From Myceligenerans indicum (GTDB taxonomy: Bacteria > Actinomycetota > Actinomycetes > Actinomycetales > Cellulomonadaceae), in assembly GCF_016742955.1 (NCBI RefSeq), contig NZ_JABBYC010000003.1, positions 1 through 64,000 of the forward strand: DNA of 64,000 nt. Direction: 5' to 3'. A program made the translations under genes and the position numbers. Positions 46,936 to 62,633 of the stretch are shown piece after piece (positions within the stretch are counted from its first letter, which is position 1; each line of letters starts with the position of its first letter). The notes under the pieces were generated by a model. That model was not told the DNA's origin. It did no database searches and saw only the letters and a list, made by a program, of their open reading frames with translations.

Positions 46936-47589
46936 TCACGCTCCCTTCGCGGCGGTACGGACGAGGACGACGCCGCCCTTGTTACCGGGAACCGCGCCCT
47001 TGACGAGCAGCAGCCCCTTCTCGACGTCGACCGCGTGAACGGTCAGGTTCTGGACGGTCTTGCGGGCGTTGCCCATCCGACCGGCCATGCGCAGGCCCTT
47101 GAACACGCGCGACGGCGTCGAAGCGCCACCGATCGAACCGGGCTTGCGGTGGTTGCGGTGCGAGCCGTGCGAGGCGCCGACACCGGAGAACCCGTGGCGC
47201 TTCATGACACCCGCGGTGCCCTTGCCCTTGGTCGTGCCGGTCACGTCGACCACGACGCCGGCCTCGAAGGCCTCGGCGGTGATCTCCTGACCCAGCGCGA
47301 ACTCGGCAGAGTTCTCGGTGCGCACCTCGGCCACGTGACGGCGCGGCGTCACGCCGGCCTTGTCGAAGTGGCCCTTCATCGGCTTGGTGACCTTGCGAGG
47401 GTCGATCTGCCCGTACGCGAGCTGGACGGCGGCGTAGCCGTCCGCCTCCTCGGTACGGATCTGGGTCACGACGTTCGTGCCCACCGACACGACCGTCACC
47501 GGCACGAGGCGACCGGCCTCGTCCCAGGTCTGGGTCATGCCGAGCTTCGTCCCGAGCACCGCGGTCACGTTCTTCTGCTGGTTGGTCAT
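46936..47589 (-). CDS. rplC: 50S ribosomal protein L3
   Basis: 217 residues from the ATG at 47587-47589 ([20 protein letters not shown]). Complete, including [20 protein letters not shown] and [20 protein letters not shown] with the loop close to the peptidyl transferase centre. Second gene of the S10 cluster, 17 bases after rpsJ. Confidence 0.98.
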   Translation of the reverse strand: MTNQQKNVTAVLGTKLGMTQTWDEAGRLVPVTVVSVGTNVVTQIRTEEADGYAAVQLAYGQIDPRKVTKPMKGHFDKAGVTPRRHVAEVRTENSAEFALGQEITAEAFEAGVVVDVTGTTKGKGTAGVMKRHGFSGVGASHGSHRNHRKPGSIGGASTPSRVFKGLRMAGRMGNARKTVQNLTVHAVDVEKGLLLVKGAVPGNKGGVVLVRTAAKGA

Positions 47590-47606
47590 GATGATGTCCT
47601 CCAGCC

Positions 47607-47915
47607 TCAGAGCTTGATCTCGATGTTCACGTCCGCAGGCAGGTCGAGACGCATGAGCGAATCGACGGCCTTGGGCGTCGGGTCGACGATGTCGATGAGC
47701 CGCTTGTGCGTACGCATCTCGAAGTGCTCGCGGCTGTCCTTGTACTTGTGAGGCGACCGGATGACGGTGAAGACATTCTTCTCCGTCGGCAGCGGCACCG
47801 GGCCCACGACCGTCGCACCAGCGCGAGTGACCGTGTCGACGATCTTGCGCGCCGAGCTGTCGATCACCTCGTGGTCGTAGGACTTGAGCCGGATGCGGAT
47901 CTTCTGTCCCGCCAT
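47607..47915 (-). CDS. rpsJ: 30S ribosomal protein S10
   Basis: 102 residues from the ATG at 47913-47915 ([20 protein letters not shown]), the standard length. Complete: [20 protein letters not shown] and [20 protein letters not shown]. Also acts with NusB in antitermination in studied bacteria. First gene of the S10 cluster. Confidence 0.98.
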   Translation of the reverse strand: MAGQKIRIRLKSYDHEVIDSSARKIVDTVTRAGATVVGPVPLPTEKNVFTVIRSPHKYKDSREHFEMRTHKRLIDIVDPTPKAVDSLMRLDLPADVNIEIKL

Positions 47916-48040
47916 GGCGTCGTCTGACTCTCTCTCTCGAACCGCTACTGTCCGACCCCCGCGCTCGGGCGTGTCGCGCTGTGCGACGCAACCGTGCACA
48001 CGCACCTACCCGGTGCGGGGCCGTTGGGAAGTGATCTCCT

Positions 48041-48054
48041 GCGAGATATCTCGC
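48041..48054. promoter_or_regulatory. 14-bp perfect palindrome upstream of S10 operon
   Basis: GCGAGATATCTCGC, self-complementary, in the long leader/promoter region of rpsJ. Could be a regulator site or a short hairpin in the S10 leader. No further evidence. Confidence 0.3.
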
Positions 48055-48327
48055 TCGGACCACGACGTTTGCCGAGCCTGCTCAGAACAGCGCCATCGGT
48101 GAAAACCGACGGCGTGTGCTCCGCGGGGTGCATTCCTGGCGTCGAAACTCAGACGCAAAACCCCGCAGCCTCTCCTGGGGAGAGGACCGCCCAGCCAACT
48201 TCGTGGCTGCGGCTTCGCACACTGTTCGACACAAGAAAGAGCGCGCCCGTAACAGGCAACTGCTCAAGTCTGCCACACAGATCCGCGGAATTCCAAGCGG
48301 AGCCGGTGTGATATGGCACGCCCACGA

Positions 48328-48363
48328 CGAAGGGCCCGGACGCCGAGGCGTCCGGGCCCTTCG
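48328..48363 (-). terminator. Terminator of the str operon (after tuf)
   Basis: CGAAGGGCCCGGACGCC pairs with GGCGTCCGGGCCCTTCG through about 16 bp around a 3-4-base loop, 19 bases past the tuf stop. No T tract but very stable. Confidence 0.88.
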
Positions 48364-48381
48364 CTGGCAGTCAGACCAAGA

Positions 48382-49578
48382 TCACTTGAGGATCTTGGTG
48401 ACGCGGCCGGAACCGACCGTGCGGCCACCCTCGCGGATGGCGAAGCCGAGGCCCTCTTCCATGGCGATCGGCTGAATCAGCTCGACCGTCATCTCGGTGT
48501 TGTCGCCCGGCATGACCATCTCGGTGCCCTCGGGCAGCGTGATGACGCCGGTGACGTCCGTGGTGCGGAAGTAGAACTGCGGGCGGTAGTTCGAGAAGAA
48601 CGGGTTGTGACGGCCACCCTCGTCCTTGCCCAGGATGTAGACCTGAGCCTCGAAGTTGGTGTGCGGCGTGATCGAACCCGGCTTCACGACGACCTGGCCA
48701 CGCTCGACGTCCTCGCGCTTGGTACCGCGCAGCAGCAGACCGGTGTTGTCGCCGGCCTGCGCCTGGTCCATCTGCTTGTGGAACGTCTCGATACCGGTGA
48801 CCGTGGTCTTCTGCGGCTCGCGGATACCCACGATCTCGACCTCGGAGTTGATGTCGAGCGTGCCGCGCTCCACCTTGCCGGTGACGACGGTGCCACGACC
48901 CGTGATCGTGAAGACGTCCTCGATCGGCATCAGGAACGGCTTGTCCAGGTCGCGCTGCGGCTCGGGGACGTTCTCGTCGACCGCGTCCATCAGCTCGACG
49001 ATCTTCTCGGTCCACTCGGGGTCACCCTCGAGGGCCTTGAGGCCGGAGACCCGGATCACCGGGACGTCGTCGCCGGGGAACTCCTGCGACGACAGCAGCT
49101 CGCGGACCTCCATCTCGACGAGCTCGAGGAGCTCCTCGTCCTCGACCATGTCGGCCTTGTTCAGCGCCACGAGCAGGTAGGGCACGCCAACCTGGCGGGC
49201 GAGCAGCACGTGCTCGCGCGTCTGGGCCATCGGACCGTCGGTCGCGGCGACCACCAGGATCGCGCCGTCCATCTGGGCGGCACCGGTGATCATGTTCTTG
49301 ATGTAGTCGGCGTGACCGGGCGCGTCAACGTGCGCGTAGTGGCGCTTCGGCGTCTCGTACTCGATGTGCGCGATGTTGATCGTGATACCGCGCTGCTTCT
49401 CCTCCGGCGCGGCGTCGATCTCGTCGAAGTTGCGCTGCGTGTTCGCCGGAAGGTCCGGGTACTTGTCCGCGAGGGTCTTCGAGATCGCGGCGGTCAGCGT
49501 CGTCTTGCCGTGGTCGACGTGACCGATCGTGCCGATGTTGACGTGCGGCTTGGTCCGCTCGAACTTGGCCTTAGCCAC
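48382..49578 (-). CDS. tuf: Elongation factor Tu
   Basis: 398 residues from the GTG at 49576-49578 ([20 protein letters not shown]) with AGGAGG 6 bases upstream; an in-frame ATG 18 codons earlier is rejected. Delivers aminoacyl-tRNA. G1 [11 protein letters not shown]3 DAPGHADY (Ala where E. coli has Cys), G4 NKADM, and the C-terminal [14 protein letters not shown] are complete. Only EF-Tu gene in the window. 119 bases after fusA. Confidence 0.98.
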   Translation of the reverse strand: MAKAKFERTKPHVNIGTIGHVDHGKTTLTAAISKTLADKYPDLPANTQRNFDEIDAAPEEKQRGITINIAHIEYETPKRHYAHVDAPGHADYIKNMITGAAQMDGAILVVAATDGPMAQTREHVLLARQVGVPYLLVALNKADMVEDEELLELVEMEVRELLSSQEFPGDDVPVIRVSGLKALEGDPEWTEKIVELMDAVDENVPEPQRDLDKPFLMPIEDVFTITGRGTVVTGKVERGTLDINSEVEIVGIREPQKTTVTGIETFHKQMDQAQAGDNTGLLLRGTKREDVERGQVVVKPGSITPHTNFEAQVYILGKDEGGRHNPFFSNYRPQFYFRTTDVTGVITLPEGTEMVMPGDNTEMTVELIQPIAMEEGLGFAIREGGRTVGSGRVTKILK

Positions 49579-49697
49579 TTGGGTCCTCCTGGGACTTGGG
49601 TAGATGTTCCGAACGTTGCGGGTGTCGGCCAACGAGCCTACAACCGCGGGGCGTCGGGCTTCCTACAGGTTGGTAGTACGGTTCGACCTGTGGGGAC

Positions 49698-51800
49698 TTA
49701 CTCGCCCCGGGTCTTCTTGATGATCTCGTCGGCAACCGCCTTGGGAACCTCGGCATAGCTGTCGAACTGCATCGAGTACACGGCACGCCCCTGGGTCTTG
49801 GACCGAAGGTCGCCGATGTACCCGAACATCTCGCTCAACGGTACGTTGGCACGAACGACCTTGACACCGGTGGCGTCCTCCATGGACTGGATCATCCCAC
49901 GACGCGAGTTCAGGTCGCCGATGACGTCGCCCATGTACTCCTCGGGGGTACGGACCTCGACGGCCATGACGGGCTCGAGCAGCACCGGGTCGGCCCGCCG
50001 CACACCCTCCTTGAACACCATCGAGCCGGCGATCTTGAACGCCATCTCCGAGGAGTCGACGTCGTGGTACGCGCCGTCGAGCAGCGTCGCCTTGATGCCG
50101 ACCACCGGGAACCCGGCCAGGACACCCTGTTCCATGGCCGACTGGATACCGGCGTCCACCGACGGGATGTACTCGCGCGGGATCCGCCCACCGGTGACCT
50201 CGTTGGAGAACTCGTAGAGCTCGCCCTCCGTGGTCTCCAGCGGCTCGAAGGTCACCTGGACCTTTGCGAACTGGCCCGAGCCACCCGTCTGCTTCTTGTG
50301 CGTGTAGTCGATCTTCTCCGCCTTGCGACGGATCGTCTCGCGGTACGCCACCTGAGGCTTGCCGACATTGGCCTCGACCTTGAACTCGCGACGCATACGG
50401 TCCACGAGGATGTCGAGGTGGAGCTCGCCCATACCGCCCACGACGGTTTGGCCGGTCTCCTCGTCCAGCGAGATGCGATACGTCGGGTCCTCGTCGAGGA
50501 GCTTCTGGATCGCCGTGGACATCTTCTCCTGGTCGGCCTTCGTCTTCGGCTCGATCGCCACGTCGATGACGGGCTCCGGGAAGGACATCGACTCCAGGAT
50601 GACCTGGTTGCTCGGGTCACTCAGGGTGTCACCGGTGGTGACGTCCTTGAGGCCGATGAACGCGTAGATGTGGCCCGCCTGGGCCTCCTCGACGGGGTTC
50701 TCCTTGTTGGAGTGCATCTGGAACATCTTCCCGATGCGCTCCTTCTTGCCCTTGGTGGTGTTGTACACCTGGGCACCCTGGGAGACCTTGCCGGAGTAAA
50801 CGCGCACGTACGTGAGCTTCCCGAAGAACGGGTGGGTCGCAACCTTGAACGCCAGACCCGAGAACGGCTCCGTGGCGTCGGCGTGACGCTCGACGATCTT
50901 CTCCGCGTCCTTGACGTCGTGACCCTGGATCGAGGGCACGTCGAGCGGGGACGGCAGGTAGTCGATCACGGCGTCGAGCATGGGCTGGACGCCCTTGTTC
51001 TTGTACGCCGAACCGCACAGGACCGGGAACGCCTCGGACGAGATGACCAGCTTGCGGATGCCCGCCTTGATCTCGTCCTTGGTCAGCGCCTCGCCACCGA
51101 GGTACTTCTCCATGAGTTCGTCGTCCGCCTCGGCGACGGCCTCGACGAGCTCCTCGCGGTACTGCTCGGCCCGCTCCTGGAGATCGGCCGGGATGTCCTC
51201 GACCTCGTACTCCTCGCCCATCTTCGTGTCGCCGCGCCAGGTGAGCGCCTTCATCTCGATGAGGTCGACGACGCCCTCGAAGTCGTTCTCCGCGCCGATC
51301 GGCAGCTGGATCACGAGCGGCTTCGCCTTGAGGCGCTCCACGATCGTCTTCACGGTGAAGTAGAAGTCCGCACCGAGCTTGTCCATCTTGTTGACGAAGC
51401 AGATGCGCGGCACGTCGTACTTGTCGGCCTGGCGCCACACCGTCTCGGACTGCGGCTCCACGCCCTCCTTGCCGTCGAACACCGCGACGGCGCCGTCGAG
51501 CACGCGAAGCGAGCGCTCCACCTCGACCGTGAAGTCGACGTGGCCGGGCGTGTCGATGATGTTGATCTGGTTGTCGTTCCAGTAGCACGTCGTCGCGGCG
51601 GACGTGATCGTGATGCCGCGCTCCTGCTCCTGGGCCATCCAGTCCATCGTCGAGGCGCCGTCGTGCGTCTCACCGATCTTGTAGTTCACACCCGTGTAGA
51701 ACAGGATGCGCTCTGTCGTAGTCGTCTTGCCGGCATCGATGTGGGCCATGATGCCGATGTTGCGGACCTTCTTCAGGTCGGTCAGCACGTCGAGTGCCAC
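49698..51800 (-). CDS. fusA: Elongation factor G
   Basis: 700 residues ([20 protein letters not shown]). Translocase GTPase: G1 [14 protein letters not shown]2 switch around [15 protein letters not shown]3 DTPGHVDF, G4 [10 protein letters not shown]; domains II-V follow to EIIKKTRGE. Length and motifs are those of canonical EF-G1. Between rpsG (85 bases upstream) and tuf. Confidence 0.98.
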   Translation of the reverse strand: MALDVLTDLKKVRNIGIMAHIDAGKTTTTERILFYTGVNYKIGETHDGASTMDWMAQEQERGITITSAATTCYWNDNQINIIDTPGHVDFTVEVERSLRVLDGAVAVFDGKEGVEPQSETVWRQADKYDVPRICFVNKMDKLGADFYFTVKTIVERLKAKPLVIQLPIGAENDFEGVVDLIEMKALTWRGDTKMGEEYEVEDIPADLQERAEQYREELVEAVAEADDELMEKYLGGEALTKDEIKAGIRKLVISSEAFPVLCGSAYKNKGVQPMLDAVIDYLPSPLDVPSIQGHDVKDAEKIVERHADATEPFSGLAFKVATHPFFGKLTYVRVYSGKVSQGAQVYNTTKGKKERIGKMFQMHSNKENPVEEAQAGHIYAFIGLKDVTTGDTLSDPSNQVILESMSFPEPVIDVAIEPKTKADQEKMSTAIQKLLDEDPTYRISLDEETGQTVVGGMGELHLDILVDRMRREFKVEANVGKPQVAYRETIRRKAEKIDYTHKKQTGGSGQFAKVQVTFEPLETTEGELYEFSNEVTGGRIPREYIPSVDAGIQSAMEQGVLAGFPVVGIKATLLDGAYHDVDSSEMAFKIAGSMVFKEGVRRADPVLLEPVMAVEVRTPEEYMGDVIGDLNSRRGMIQSMEDATGVKVVRANVPLSEMFGYIGDLRSKTQGRAVYSMQFDSYAEVPKAVADEIIKKTRGE

Positions 51801-51885
51801 GGTCTCTTACCCCTCTGTGGGTCGGGTCCGCCGAGGCGGATCCACCGAAGGCCCCGGTGGTGACCGGGGCCGTTCGGAGCAACAA

Positions 51886-52356
51886 TTACCAGCGGTAGTG
51901 CGCGAACGCCCTGTTGGACTCAGCCATCTTGTGCATGTCCTCGCGACGCTTGACCGCCGCACCGAGACCGTTCGACGCGTCGAGGATCTCGTTCATCAGA
52001 CGCTCGGTCATCGTCTTCTCGCGGCGAGCCCGCGAGAAGTCGGTGAGCCAGCGCAGCGCGAGGGTCGTGGAGCGCGAGGGGCGCACCTCGACAGGCACCT
52101 GGTAGGTGGCGCCACCGACGCGGCGGGAGCGGACCTCGAGCGCAGGACGGACGTTGTCGAGCGCGCGCTTGAGCACGACGACAGGGTCCTGGTCGGTCTT
52201 GTCACGGACGCCCTCGAGGGCGCCGTAGACGATCGCCTCGGCGGTGGACTTCTTGCCGTCCAGCAGCACCTTGTTGATCAGCTGCGTGACAACCGGGGAC
52301 CCGTACACCGGGTCGACGATGAGCGGCCGCTTCGGGGCCGGTCCCTTGCGGGGCAT
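51886..52356 (-). CDS. rpsG: 30S ribosomal protein S7
   Basis: 156 residues, ATG at 52354-52356 ([20 protein letters not shown]). Complete, with [20 protein letters not shown] and the C-terminal [15 protein letters not shown]. 16S head organiser; in E. coli it represses the str operon. Overlaps the rpsL stop by one base. Confidence 0.98.
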   Translation of the reverse strand: MPRKGPAPKRPLIVDPVYGSPVVTQLINKVLLDGKKSTAEAIVYGALEGVRDKTDQDPVVVLKRALDNVRPALEVRSRRVGGATYQVPVEVRPSRSTTLALRWLTDFSRARREKTMTERLMNEILDASNGLGAAVKRREDMHKMAESNRAFAHYRW

Positions 52357-52730
52357 CAGCTCTTCTCCTTCTTGGCGCCGTAGCGGGAGCGCGCCTGCTG
52401 GCGGCCCTTCACGCCCTGCGTGTCGAGGGCACCACGGATGATCTTGTAACGAACACCCGGGAGGTCCTTCACACGGCCACCGCGGACGAGCACGATCGAG
52501 TGCTCCTGCAGGTTGTGGCCGACACCGGGAATGTACGCGGTGACCTCGATGCCGGTGGAGAGCTTCACGCGCGCGACCTTGCGGAGGGCGGAGTTCGGCT
52601 TCTTGGGGGTGGTGGTGTACACGCGGGTGCACACGCCGCGCCGCTGGGGGGAACCCTTGAGCGCCGGGGTCTTCGACTTCCCGGCCTTGGAGCTCCGGCC
52701 CTTGCGGACGAGCTGCTGGATCGTAGGCAC
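52356..52730 (-). CDS. rpsL: 30S ribosomal protein S12
   Basis: 124 residues from the GTG at 52728-52730 ([20 protein letters not shown]); longer in-frame starts are not supported. The decoding loops [17 protein letters not shown] and [23 protein letters not shown] carry the standard lysines, so no streptomycin-resistance substitution is seen. First gene of rpsL-rpsG-fusA-tuf, downstream of a readable promoter. Confidence 0.98.
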   Translation of the reverse strand: MPTIQQLVRKGRSSKAGKSKTPALKGSPQRRGVCTRVYTTTPKKPNSALRKVARVKLSTGIEVTAYIPGVGHNLQEHSIVLVRGGRVKDLPGVRYKIIRGALDTQGVKGRQQARSRYGAKKEKS

Positions 52731-53012
52731 TACGTCTCCGTCGTCTCTCGAGCTGGTGGTGCCGGCGGGTGCCGCCGACGCCCTTCGTTGGTCTGTGGCT
52801 GGTGCGTGCCGATCGCACGCGGCACCCGCGGCCCTCACGGGTCCGCAACGCCACCTACCACCGGCTCGATGGCCCGGTCGATCTCACCGGCAGCACGCGT
52901 GCTGCGGGAGACGTCTCCGGGATGCCTGCGCACTCACGTCTGCCGCTCCGGCGAGGTCGCGGCAAGGCGACCCGCAGAATGATGCGGCCAGACGGCGCTG
53001 GCACGTTGAACA

Positions 53013-53041
53013 AGGCTACCCGCGGCCTCGCGGGCGGTCAA
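53013..53041 (-). promoter_or_regulatory. Promoter of rpsL-rpsG-fusA-tuf
   Basis: On the minus strand: TTGACC (-35, 5/6), 17-base spacer, TAGCCT (-10, TANNNT form). Both boxes and the spacing fit a housekeeping SigA-type promoter. Expected start near 53006, giving a leader of about 275 bases to the rpsL GTG. Confidence 0.65.
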
Positions 53042-53094
53042 AACGAATTGACTGTGAGATCCATGACCTCGGACGGCCGACGGCGGCCGTGGGT

Positions 53095-53112
53095 ACGTTC
53101 CGTACGGAACGT
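53095..53112. terminator. Perfect 18-bp palindrome after rpoC
   Basis: ACGTTCCGTACGGAACGT is fully self-complementary and lies 35 bases past the rpoC stop. As RNA it would be a short hairpin; as DNA it could be a dimer binding site just upstream of the str promoter (about 54 bases upstream of its -35 box). Terminator is only one option. Confidence 0.4.
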
Positions 53113-53146
53113 CCCCCCGACCGCCGTCGAACGGTGCAATGACGGG

Positions 53147-57028
<3,882 letters not shown>

Positions 57029-57089
57029 GGTGTCCTACTTCCTGAAGAGTTCTCGAAAAATCCTGGTGTTCACCGGGCGCACCCGGTGT

Positions 57090-60602
<3,513 letters not shown>

Positions 60603-60766
60603 GAGGGGTCCTTCCCTGCAGTACGGGGTGAACGCTGTACGCTCGGGTGCGGCAGGAAGCTCGGCCGGCTTCACCGAGGGTCCATGGAGACCCCGTTCAG
60701 GGGGTTGACCAGGTCATTCGGGAAGTAGTATGGCGGCGTCGAGGGCACACGCGGGCGCAAAGCGCT

Positions 60767-60795
60767 AGCATACCTGTTCACTTCAAGTATGTCTA
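60767..60795 (-). promoter_or_regulatory. Promoter of rpoB-rpoC with inverted repeat over the -35 box
   Basis: On the minus strand: TAGACA (-35, 5/6), 17-base spacer, TATGCT (-10, TANNNT). The -35 box lies inside the perfect inverted repeat CAAGTA-GACA-TACTTG (60784-60799). Start expected near 60760. It explains separate expression of rpoBC from rplJL. Confidence 0.65.
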
Positions 60796-60871
60796 CTTGC
60801 TGTCTGTCCTGCACGCCGAATCGTGGTGGATCCGGAAATTGGTGCACATCGGCACCGATCCGACGAGACGG

Positions 60872-60914
60872 CACGAGGCCCGCACCCCGGCATCCCGGGA
60901 GTGCGGGCCTCGTG
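60872..60914 (-). terminator. First of two terminators after rplL
   Basis: CACGAGGCCCGCAC pairs perfectly with GTGCGGGCCTCGTG (14 bp), with an inner CCC/GGG extension past a bulged A. Second in order of transcription from rplL, about 78 bases past its stop. Confidence 0.75.
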
Positions 60915-60920
60915 TCGGAT

Positions 60921-60955
60921 GACGACCGGCCGGCGCGCGGCGCCGGCCGGTCGTC
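60921..60955 (-). terminator. Second hairpin after rplL
   Basis: GACGACCGGCCGGCG pairs perfectly with CGCCGGCCGGTCGTC (15 bp) around CGCGG; first reached by polymerase after the rplL stop, 37 bases away. With the neighbouring hairpin it forms a tandem terminator/attenuator between the L10-L12 genes and rpoB. Confidence 0.78.
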
Positions 60956-60991
60956 CGCCCGAGTCGGGCAGAGGTCAGACGACCTCGTGGC

Positions 60992-61381
60992 TCACTTGAG
61001 CTCGACGGTGGCGCCGGCGCCCTCGAGGGCAGCCTTGGCCTTCTCCGCGTCTTCCTTGCTGGCACCCTCGAGGACCGGCTTCGGAGCGCCGTCCACCAGG
61101 TCCTTGGCCTCCTTCAGGCCGAGGGACGTGAGGGCGCGCACCTCCTTGATGACGCCGATCTTCTTGTCGCCGGCGGCCGTGAGGATGACGTCGAACTCCG
61201 TCTTCTCCTCCTCGGCGGCGGCGCCGCCGTCGCCGCCCACCGGGGCGGCCACGGCCACGGCGGCCGGGGCGGCGGCGGTGACGTCGAACTTCTCCTCGAA
61301 GGCCTTCACGAACTCGGAGAGCTCGATGAGCGTGAGCTCCTCGAAGGCGGACAGGAGCTCGTCGGTGCTGAGCTTCGCCAT
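60992..61381 (-). CDS. rplL: 50S ribosomal protein L7/L12
   Basis: 129 residues from the ATG at 61379-61381 ([20 protein letters not shown]). N-terminal dimerisation/L10-binding helices, Ala/Gly-rich hinge ([20 protein letters not shown]), and the C-terminal factor-binding domain ([20 protein letters not shown]). Complete. 133 bases after rplJ. Confidence 0.98.
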   Translation of the reverse strand: MAKLSTDELLSAFEELTLIELSEFVKAFEEKFDVTAAAPAAVAVAAPVGGDGGAAAEEEKTEFDVILTAAGDKKIGVIKEVRALTSLGLKEAKDLVDGAPKPVLEGASKEDAEKAKAALEGAGATVELK

Positions 61382-61514
61382 GATTGGCGTTCCTTTCAAT
61401 CAGCGCTTCACGGGCGTTCGCCCGCCAGAAGCAGGGGTGTGTGCCAGGTGCAGCCTCGTGTCAGTAGCGTTTCCCCAGTTCAGCCGTTTGGCTGCGCCAA
61501 GGTCAGTTACTGTG

Positions 61515-62045
61515 TCACGCGGCGGCACCCTCCGATTCCTGCTTCTGACGCAGGGCATCGATGATGCGGGCAACCTGGGTGGGCTTGGCGTTGAAGGCGT
61601 ACGCCGCACGCGTCAGCGTCGCCTTCAGGCCGCCGGCCACCTTGGCCAGCAGAACCTCGCGGGACTCGAGGTCCGCGAGCTTCGTGATCTCCGCGGAGGT
61701 CAGGGCGTTCCCGTCGAGGACACCGCCCTTGATGACCAGCGCGGGGTTCGCCTTGGCGAAGTCACGCAGACCCTTCGCAGCCTCGACCGGGTCCCCGGTC
61801 ACGAATGCGATGGCGGACGGGCCCTTCAGGTCGGCGTCGAGACCCTCGACACCGGCCTCCTTGGCCGCGATCCCCGTCAGCGTGTTCTTCACCACGGCGT
61901 AGGTTGCGTTGCCGCTGAGCGACCGGCGCAGTTCCTTGAGCTGCGCAACGGTGAGCCCGCGGTACTCGGTCAGCACGGCCGCGTTGGACCCGCGGAACTT
62001 GTCCGCGATCTCCGCGACGGCGGCTGCCTTGTCCGGCCTCGCCAT
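61515..62045 (-). CDS. rplJ: 50S ribosomal protein L10
   Basis: 176 residues from the ATG at 62043-62045 ([20 protein letters not shown]); AAGGA lies just upstream. Complete: [40 protein letters not shown], and the C-terminal helix that carries L7/L12 dimers. rplK and rplA, usually upstream, are absent; an accessory locus lies there instead. Confidence 0.97.
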   Translation of the reverse strand: MARPDKAAAVAEIADKFRGSNAAVLTEYRGLTVAQLKELRRSLSGNATYAVVKNTLTGIAAKEAGVEGLDADLKGPSAIAFVTGDPVEAAKGLRDFAKANPALVIKGGVLDGNALTSAEITKLADLESREVLLAKVAGGLKATLTRAAYAFNAKPTQVARIIDALRQKQESEGAAA

Positions 62046-62097
62046 GGCAATCCTTCCGGTGGTGGTACCACCGTTCCCTCGGGCGTGAGCCCCGGGC

Positions 62098-62200
62098 GAT
62101 TCCCCGCGGAAAGAGAAGGAGCCCCGGCGCAGGCGCACGGGGCTCGGAGCACGAACGGCCGCGAAGGCCGGACGGATCGTCGTCGTTCACCTGCGCAGGC
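62098..62200 (-). promoter_or_regulatory. Putative L10-type leader with competing helices
   Basis: Upstream of rplJ on the minus strand. Elements seen: GCCTGCGCAGGTG near 62190, a GGCC-TTCGC-GGCC hairpin near 62155-62170, and a GAGCCCC/GGGGCTC stem (62119-62145) whose loop contains CCTGCGC, complementary to the GCGCAGG at the 5' end. This arrangement of alternative pairings resembles the autoregulatory L10 leader of other bacteria. Covariation was not tested. Confidence 0.45.
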
Positions 62201-62268
62201 CTCCGCGTTCAGCGGGACTTCGGTCCTGTTCTCCCCGTTCCCGGGCAGCGTCGGACGACCGGCGGTCT

Positions 62269-62633
62269 GTGGTTACCGGACAAGAGTACACGAGAGGCGC
62301 GGTGGCGGTCGCCGGTGGGCACGTGCGCCTCGCCACAGCCCAGGCCCGACGGGTCTGGACAAGCGCCCTGAACGCTGCTTGGCTACAGGTGCTGCTGATC
62401 GCACGGCACAACCTGCCCCAGCAGCTGGCCGGTGACCTGTTCGGGATCGCGCAGGCCGCCGTCTCACGGATCTGGCGCTACCTGATGCCGCTGATCGGGC
62501 AGGTCACCGCTCTGGACCGGCGACACCTGGCCGAGGCGCTCGAACGCGGGACGGTGCTGATCGACGGCACCCCGATCCCGACCGGTAACCGCACCGGAAC
62601 GGGGACCACGAACTACGTGGCCAAGCACCACTC
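62269..62633 (+). pseudogene. Truncated transposase remnant (HTH plus start of DDE domain)
   Basis: From the GTG at 62269 about 121 residues are transposase-like: a helix-turn-helix segment LAGDLFGIAQAAVSRIWRYL (about 61-80), then LIDGTPIPTGNRTGTGTTNY with the first catalytic Asp of a DDE domain, ending at VAKHH. The rest of the DDE domain is missing. The frame runs on into the antisense of the neighbouring CHAT gene and stops at 62763, but that tail (SQSPSSDEKQTSG...) is not transposase-like. The recognisable part ends at 62631-62633, directly beside the CHAT stop codon at 62634-62636. No inverted repeats were found. Family resembles actinobacterial IS5-group elements. Confidence 0.7.

Larger units (their letters stand above)
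47916..48381. other. 466-base intergenic region between tuf and rpsJ
   Basis: No supportable gene. It contains the tuf terminator at 48328-48363, a 14-base perfect palindrome GCGAGATATCTCGC at 48041-48054 about 126 bases upstream of rpsJ, and a moderately AT-rich stretch around 48210-48310. The S10 promoter must be here; I could not place -35/-10 boxes with confidence. Confidence 0.7.
52731..53146. other. 416-base intergenic region between rpoC and rpsL
   Basis: No gene supported. Contains, reading right to left, a perfect 18-base palindrome at 53095-53112 after rpoC, the str-operon promoter at 53013-53041 and a leader of about 275 bases before rpsL. Confidence 0.75.
60603..60991. other. 389-base region between rplL and rpoB
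   Basis: No gene. Holds two tandem hairpins after rplL (60872-60914 and 60921-60955), then the rpoB promoter (60767-60795) and a leader of about 158 bases. Confidence 0.85.
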
